Source: Prevotellaceae bacterium UBA6398
GTDB lineage: Bacteria > Bacteroidota > Bacteroidia > Bacteroidales > Bacteroidaceae
Assembly: GCA_002437495.1 (NCBI GenBank)
Contig: DJQA01000010.1
Span: forward strand, 1-29,191
DNA: 29,191 nt
Reading direction: 5' to 3'
The position numbers were made by a program, and so were the translations under genes. Below are positions 25,038 through 29,191 of this stretch, one piece after another. Numbering within the stretch: position 1 is the stretch's first letter; every line of letters starts with the position of its first letter. A model generated the notes under the pieces. That model was given only the letters and a program-made list of their open reading frames with translations. It had not been told where the DNA came from and did no database searches.

Positions 25038-25757
25038 ATGGAACCCGAAATAAAATCAAACTTCAACGACATAAAGCGGCAGGGCGAACGCTACAGACGG
25101 TACAACCGTATGAGGAATTTGCTGGGCGTGCCGGTTTTTATCGTCGGCAAACTTTTGGCGTTTGTTGCCAGGTATCCATACGTGTTTCTTGTTGCGGTAA
25201 TAGCGGCGGCTGTGGTTTTATTTGCATACCGTTTACGTTCCACCTCTGAAATAAATGTGAAACACACCGAGGCTATAGGTCGGACAATAAACCATGTAAC
25301 GCAGATTAAGGCGATAGGTCAATGGGAGGCCTTGCATATTATGTGCGAGGAAATGGTTGACACAACCGAAAAGCATTTCTTTGGGGACAAGAACCTGATT
25401 AGAATTTACAGGGGCACACTGATTGTGGGAATTGACCTTGCCGATGCAAAAAAAGGCTGGTTCTCCGCCAAGGGGGATACTGCATTTTTGCGTCTGCCCA
25501 AGGTAAAGCTGCTCAGCCCCGAATTTATCGACGAGGCTAAAACAAAAACTTTTTACGAGAAAGGTTCCTGGAACGAGCGCACAAACGAGGCTTTGTATGA
25601 AAAGGCACGCAAGGCAATGCTCCGCCGCAATCTTACCTCCGCGCAGATGAACATTGCCGCCGATAATATACGTCGGCAGTTTGAGGCTATGTTCCTGTCG
25701 TTTGGTTATAAGACGGTGATTTTCCTGCCCGAGACAACGGGGACGCAAAAACAATAA
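25038..25757 (+). CDS. DUF4230 protein with one N-terminal membrane anchor
   Basis: A 239-residue paralogue of the preceding gene. Here the domain is preceded by a basic cytoplasmic tail (residues 1-45) and one membrane helix (YPYVFLVAVIAAAVVLFAY, about 46-64), so it is anchored in the inner membrane rather than lipidated. The DUF4230 domain follows: IKAIGQWEALHIMCEEMVDT near residue 96, then a GTLIVGIDLADAKKGW strand pair and LRLPKVKLLSP, equivalent to LPDPQIM in the neighbour. The ATG at 25038 was chosen; an in-frame TTG upstream overlaps the previous gene. Eight bases separate it from the peptidase gene. A lipidated and a membrane-anchored copy side by side suggest they work together. Confidence 0.83.
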   Translation: MEPEIKSNFNDIKRQGERYRRYNRMRNLLGVPVFIVGKLLAFVARYPYVFLVAVIAAAVVLFAYRLRSTSEINVKHTEAIGRTINHVTQIKAIGQWEALHIMCEEMVDTTEKHFFGDKNLIRIYRGTLIVGIDLADAKKGWFSAKGDTAFLRLPKVKLLSPEFIDEAKTKTFYEKGSWNERTNEALYEKARKAMLRRNLTSAQMNIAADNIRRQFEAMFLSFGYKTVIFLPETTGTQKQ

Positions 25758-25765
25758 TAAATACG

Positions 25766-27085
25766 ATGCATAAGGACATATTAAGAATATTTATAGCGGC
25801 AATTTTACTTTTTACTGTTGTTTCGTGCGGAAAAGACGATGGCGGCGGAGACAAAAAAGACCCGGGAACGACCGGGATACGGCGCACGGTGGTTATGTAT
25901 GTCAACGCCCAAAATTCCTTAGGCTACGACCAATACAACAGGGGTGATTCTGCAGAGATAATGGCAGGAAGCCAATTTATGAATGTGCGCGACCAGCTGC
26001 TGCTCTATGTTGACGATGCCGAAAAGCCGCGCGTTTACCGCATTTACAAGGGCTGTAAAGAACCGCAGCTTGTGCGCCGATATGCCTCGGACGTGAATTC
26101 CAGTAGTGCAGGGGTTTTGAAAGAATTGTTGGAATGGGTGAAGGGAACATACCCTTCCGAAAGCTATGGGCTTGTTATGTGGTCTCACAGCGACGGCTGG
26201 GTACCATCGTGGAGCAAGGATTATTCACAGGTTAAGCGCAGAAGTTTCGGACTCGATGTTGGCGAGGGCGGAAACATGGAATACGACTTGAATAGGAACA
26301 ATTTCTACGGCTCCACAATGGACATTGCCGACATGGCGCAGGCTGTGGGGGAGAGCGGAATGCACCCAGAATTCATTTTCTTCGACTCGTGTATGATGCA
26401 GTGCATAGAGGTTGACTACGCCTTGCGCAATGTAACGGACTACATTATAGCCTCGCCAATTTCAACCCCGGCAATAGGGGCGAACTATACCACTCTTATG
26501 CGCAACGGACTGTTTGTGGAGGATGTGTCGCAGATTGCAGCGTCTTACTATAACTATATGGTGTCTCTGCCGTCAAGCAACGTTTACAGCGACTTCGGTA
26601 TGGTTATTTCGTGTGTAAAGACATCGCAACTTGAAAACCTTGCCGCTGTTACGCGTAATTATATCTCGCGCATGCCGGCCTACAATGTTACTTCCGAAAA
26701 CGACACCGTTTACAATTGGACCCCGACTGATGGGGTTACGCAATATGCTCTTTATGCAGAAAGGTATTTTTATCGCCCGCATTTCTACGATTTCGCGTGC
26801 GCGATGAACAAAATTCTTACCGAGGAACAGTATGCAGAATGGCGCAAGGCTCTCGACAAATGCCTGGTTTATTACAAAGCCACCGATAAGTTTTATGTTG
26901 AGGGAAACAGTCGTGGCAGCAAGTATTTGAATGTCGACTTGCAGCATTATTGCGCTGTTTCCGCCTTTGTACCCCAGGAAATTTACCGCCGAAATGCGGA
27001 TGCGTGCATTTTTGGCGACTTGAACGAATGCTTTACCCTTACGGAATGGTATGAGGATGCCGGGTGGAAAGCCGCCGGGTGGTGA
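25766..27085 (+). CDS. Clostripain-family (peptidase C11) cysteine peptidase lipoprotein
   Basis: A 439-residue lipoprotein: signal II segment ending FTVVSCGK (lipidated Cys21), then a glycine/aspartate-rich linker and a C11 catalytic domain. The catalytic dyad appears intact: His141 in MWSHSDGW and Cys209 in IFFDSCMMQ. C11 enzymes usually cleave after basic residues and often self-process. This protein has no obvious propeptide arginine site that I can name. It probably sits on the outer membrane or cell surface. It lies 8 bp after the DUF4230 pair and 44 bp before a large secreted protein, so the cluster could process or assemble a surface product. Length and order fit Bacteroidales members. 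Confidence 0.88.
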   Translation: MHKDILRIFIAAILLFTVVSCGKDDGGGDKKDPGTTGIRRTVVMYVNAQNSLGYDQYNRGDSAEIMAGSQFMNVRDQLLLYVDDAEKPRVYRIYKGCKEPQLVRRYASDVNSSSAGVLKELLEWVKGTYPSESYGLVMWSHSDGWVPSWSKDYSQVKRRSFGLDVGEGGNMEYDLNRNNFYGSTMDIADMAQAVGESGMHPEFIFFDSCMMQCIEVDYALRNVTDYIIASPISTPAIGANYTTLMRNGLFVEDVSQIAASYYNYMVSLPSSNVYSDFGMVISCVKTSQLENLAAVTRNYISRMPAYNVTSENDTVYNWTPTDGVTQYALYAERYFYRPHFYDFACAMNKILTEEQYAEWRKALDKCLVYYKATDKFYVEGNSRGSKYLNVDLQHYCAVSAFVPQEIYRRNADACIFGDLNECFTLTEWYEDAGWKAAGW

Positions 27086-27105
27086 TTGAAGACTGTTTGT
27101 ATGTA

Positions 27106-27121
27106 TATATTTGTAAATTTG
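27106..27121 (+). promoter_or_regulatory. Two overlapping TAnnTTTG-type elements before the large secreted protein
   Basis: TATATTTG (27106-27113) and TAAATTTG (27114-27121) lie end to end, 8 bp before the ATG at 27130. Either could be a -7 promoter element, but so close to the start it would give a nearly leaderless transcript. AT-rich chance matches are possible. Confidence 0.3.
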
Positions 27122-27129
27122 CACATAAA

Positions 27130-28578
27130 ATGAAACAGCTCCGGGTAATAATCTTTTTGATTGTCGTGCTGCCGATGTATGGGGTGCAGCGGCTTTGTGC
27201 GCAAAGCGATGCCGTTTGTGCCATAATATCCGATAGGGGAGGCTCAACGTATGCGGCTGCGTCGCTTAAAAACAGCGAGGGATGCCTGAAGTATGCCGAC
27301 ACAAAGGGAATGTTCCTGCGCGACAGCAGTTTGGTTATGACGGCCGGCTACATGAAGTGGAAGAAAATTTATGATGCAGAGTCCGACGGTTTTCTGCTGT
27401 TTGCGTATGCGGAAGGCAAGTTTCTTGCAGTCGGGGGCAACGATGGAAAAGTGAACATGGTGAAATTCGTCAACAAGACCTCGGCTGCGGTGTTCACGGA
27501 AAGCGATTACGGAATATGTACAACCGATGATGGGAAAGAATTGTGCCTGGCTTTTCGCAGATACACAAAAAGCGGCAAGGCAGACATGGATTTCTGCTTC
27601 GTGGGCAAAGGGCGCATTAACGGTCGAAACTGCTTTGCGGCGCGCAGCTATCCGCTTTCATCGCCGGGAACGGTGAAAACCGGAAAAAACGGCGAAAAGA
27701 TTTACGAAGGACGTTTCAATTCTCATTTGGTGTCGCTGGCTTTGGATTCCGCCACTACAAGCGTTGACTTTACAAATGCCGTAATGCCTAACAGGCTCAC
27801 GGATTTCAAATGTGCCGACACTACAAACTGCATTGTGTATATGCGCAGCGAGGATGCGGAGTATGCGCCAAGGCAATGGCGCAACGTTGTGTCGGTAAGC
27901 AAAACCGGGGCGCATTTGGTAAGAAAAACGGTATTGCATGACGGCATGCCGTTTTTTGCGCTCCACCCATTCACTGCCGGAAAGGATTCGTTGGTTTACA
28001 CACGTGTGCTCCCGAGAAACGGATGGAACACAATAATCCTGCCATTTGCGGTGTCGGAGGTTTCGGAGAAAGTTGGGTTTTTTGTACTCTCGCATATAGA
28101 TAACAGCGAAGTGATGCTCGAAAAGAGTGATTCAATAAAAGCCCTAACACCCTACGTAATGCGCCTTGAAGAGGGCGGCTACGGCAATATATCAGTAATG
28201 TTCAAGGCGGCGGAGGGCACGGAAGTGTCATCGCGCATTCCCGAATGGGAAGCCGACATACTTAACGGCACGTTTTCAAGGTTCGACCCGCCGGTTTCAA
28301 ACGCGGCGTATATGTTTCTTTCAAACGATGGCTGCACATTTTCGCTTGCGGCAGAGGGAAGCTATCTTTCTCCGTTCCGTTGCGGCTTTATGTTCACCCG
28401 CGTGGAGGGGACAAAGGATTTGCGCTTGGTAGAGAACGGAACGGTGGGCGCGGAAAACATTGTGCGAAAAGATTTAAGGCACGAAATTTTCAGCATAAAC
28501 GGCGTAAGAATGCCCAATGCGGGCAATATGCCAAAGGGAATATACATAATAAACGGCAAAAAGACTTACAGAAGATAA
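27130..28578 (+). CDS. Large secreted protein of unknown function with a Bacteroidales-type C-terminal tail
   Basis: A 482-residue protein with a signal peptide (KQLRVIIFLIVVLPMYGVQR, cleavage near LCAQ). The body is beta-rich with no recognised enzymatic motif; WNTIILPFAVS near residue 306 is a phrase often seen in Bacteroidales surface proteins. The C-terminus, HEIFSINGVRM...MPKGIYIINGKK, resembles short Por/T9SS-like or related C-terminal modules common in Prevotella secreted proteins. This suggests surface exposure, though whether it is a true sorting signal is uncertain. The ATG at 27130 was preferred to one at 27064, which would overlap the peptidase gene and bury the signal peptide. 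The HAD gene begins 2 bp after its stop. Confidence 0.78.
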   Translation: MKQLRVIIFLIVVLPMYGVQRLCAQSDAVCAIISDRGGSTYAAASLKNSEGCLKYADTKGMFLRDSSLVMTAGYMKWKKIYDAESDGFLLFAYAEGKFLAVGGNDGKVNMVKFVNKTSAAVFTESDYGICTTDDGKELCLAFRRYTKSGKADMDFCFVGKGRINGRNCFAARSYPLSSPGTVKTGKNGEKIYEGRFNSHLVSLALDSATTSVDFTNAVMPNRLTDFKCADTTNCIVYMRSEDAEYAPRQWRNVVSVSKTGAHLVRKTVLHDGMPFFALHPFTAGKDSLVYTRVLPRNGWNTIILPFAVSEVSEKVGFFVLSHIDNSEVMLEKSDSIKALTPYVMRLEEGGYGNISVMFKAAEGTEVSSRIPEWEADILNGTFSRFDPPVSNAAYMFLSNDGCTFSLAAEGSYLSPFRCGFMFTRVEGTKDLRLVENGTVGAENIVRKDLRHEIFSINGVRMPNAGNMPKGIYIINGKKTYRR

Positions 28579-28580
28579 TC

Positions 28581-28994
28581 ATGAAGATATCGATAGATTT
28601 TGATGGAACAATAGTTGAACACCGCTATCCCGAAATAGGCAGGGAAATACCATTTGCCACATTGACGTTGAAAAAACTTATAGCAGACGGGCACATATTG
28701 GTACTCAGCAGCGTAAGAGAGGGGAAATACCTTGACGCGGCGGTGGAATGGTGCGAGGAAAAGGGGGTGGAGTTCTTTGCCGTAAACAAGAACTATCCCG
28801 AGGAAACGCCCGAATCGCCCGACTATTCGCGCAAGATAAAGGCCGACTTTTACATTGACGACCGCAACATAGGCGGGTTGCCCGATTGGGGCACTATGTA
28901 CGAGATGATAAGCGAGGGAAAGACTTTCAACGACATACTTACAGGGGAGTACAACTCCGTAAAGCCCAAGAAGAAACCCTGGTGGAAATTCTGA
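28581..28994 (+). CDS. Small HAD-superfamily hydrolase (BT0820-like)
   Basis: A 137-residue cytoplasmic HAD protein closely resembling the minimal Bacteroides HAD protein BT0820. Motif I is IDFDGTIVEHRYPEIG with nucleophile Asp6 and Asp8. Motif II is probably the serine pair in LVLSSVREG. Motif III is the lysine of SRKIKADFYIDDRNIGG, whose DD pair is motif IV. There is no cap domain, so the substrate may be large or the activity weak. The ATG at 28581 is 2 bp after the previous stop, so it is likely co-translated despite the different cell location. The lysine- and tryptophan-rich end (KPKKKPWWKF) is an unusual tail. Confidence 0.88.
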   Translation: MKISIDFDGTIVEHRYPEIGREIPFATLTLKKLIADGHILVLSSVREGKYLDAAVEWCEEKGVEFFAVNKNYPEETPESPDYSRKIKADFYIDDRNIGGLPDWGTMYEMISEGKTFNDILTGEYNSVKPKKKPWWKF

Positions 28995-29077
28995 AGAGGA
29001 TGCATCGTTTTGACACACCCTCGTGAATTGCGAGTATTTTCAGTTTCGCGGCAAAATTTAGCAGCACTTCGCAATGC

Positions 29078-29119
29078 AGTTCATGCGGTGATGTATATGG
29101 TGTGTTGCATACGCCGTGC
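29078..29119. repeat. Degenerate repeat copy in inverted orientation
   Basis: GTTCATGCGGTGATG is the approximate reverse complement of the CATCGCATGAACC segment at 20972-20984, followed by TTGCATACGCCGTGC, matching the GCATACGCC core. It appears to be a decayed, rearranged copy of the REP-like family in the non-coding end of the window. Confidence 0.45.
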
Positions 29120-29157
29120 AAATACACAATGCGCGATTAATCAAAAAATGCACCTCC

Positions 29158-29184
29158 GTAGGGGCGTATGGCATACGCCCCTAC
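29158..29184. repeat. Perfect GCATACGCCC palindrome (REP-like) at the window end
   Basis: Two 13-bp perfect arms, GTAGGGGCGTATG (29158-29170) and CATACGCCCCTAC (29172-29184), separated by one G. It is the best-preserved copy of the family in the window. It lies 164 bp after the HAD gene and could act as a terminator-like hairpin, though no T-run follows. Confidence 0.8.
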
Positions 29185-29191
29185 AATTGGC

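Overview
The window looks like chromosomal DNA of a member of the Bacteroidales (Prevotella/Bacteroides-like). The evidence is indirect. Starts lack clear Shine-Dalgarno sequences and sit in A-rich leaders. Several upstream regions carry the Bacteroidetes -7 element TAnnTTTG. The gene families are also typical of the group: DUF4230 proteins, a clostripain-family lipoprotein, a small HAD protein resembling Bacteroides BT0820, a single-chain PurL, and a secreted protein with a C-terminal tail common in Bacteroidales.

From the left edge to about 16.05 kb lies a capsule/exopolysaccharide locus, all on the + strand. In order it holds a UDP-sugar 6-dehydrogenase, a Wzx-type flippase, a GT2 glycosyltransferase, an EpsG-like polymerase, a GT4 glycosyltransferase, a serine-acetyltransferase-like acyltransferase, a GT4 protein with two copies of its C-terminal domain, and a FemAB/GNAT-like protein. 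A DUF1703-type ATPase/nuclease locus broken by one amber codon follows. Then come a second GT2, an NTP_transf_5 nucleotidyltransferase-like protein, a DegT/DnrJ aminotransferase, an undecaprenyl-phosphate sugar transferase, a possible 28-residue small protein and a WbuC-type cupin. The dehydrogenase and aminotransferase would supply sugars, the sugar transferase would load the first sugar on undecaprenyl phosphate, the GTs and acyltransferase would build and decorate the unit, and Wzx and the polymerase would export and polymerise it. The stretch at 1.5-6.2 kb is visibly AT-rich, as expected of horizontally exchanged capsule genes.

The most notable signal is a set of poly-G tracts on the coding strand inside consecutive capsule genes: G8 in the acyltransferase, G8 exactly at the domain junction of the tandem GT4, and G7 in the FemAB-like gene. 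In each, gain or loss of one G brings a stop almost at once. This looks like slipped-strand phase variation of three surface-polysaccharide genes. In the tandem GT4 it would toggle between a one-domain and a two-domain enzyme.

From 16.9 kb onward the DNA is GC-richer and housekeeping-like: purL, a metallophosphoesterase, hflX on the minus strand, and a six-gene + strand cluster (secreted protein, two DUF4230 proteins, C11 peptidase lipoprotein, large secreted protein, HAD phosphatase). Three intergenic composite repeats (21-bp tandem units followed by a GCATACGCCC palindrome) lie at about 8.5, 16.4 and 20.8 kb. The last two bracket purL in the same orientation. Further palindromes occur at 21.0-21.1 kb and at the right edge. 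No tRNA, rRNA, CRISPR array or insertion sequence was recognised.
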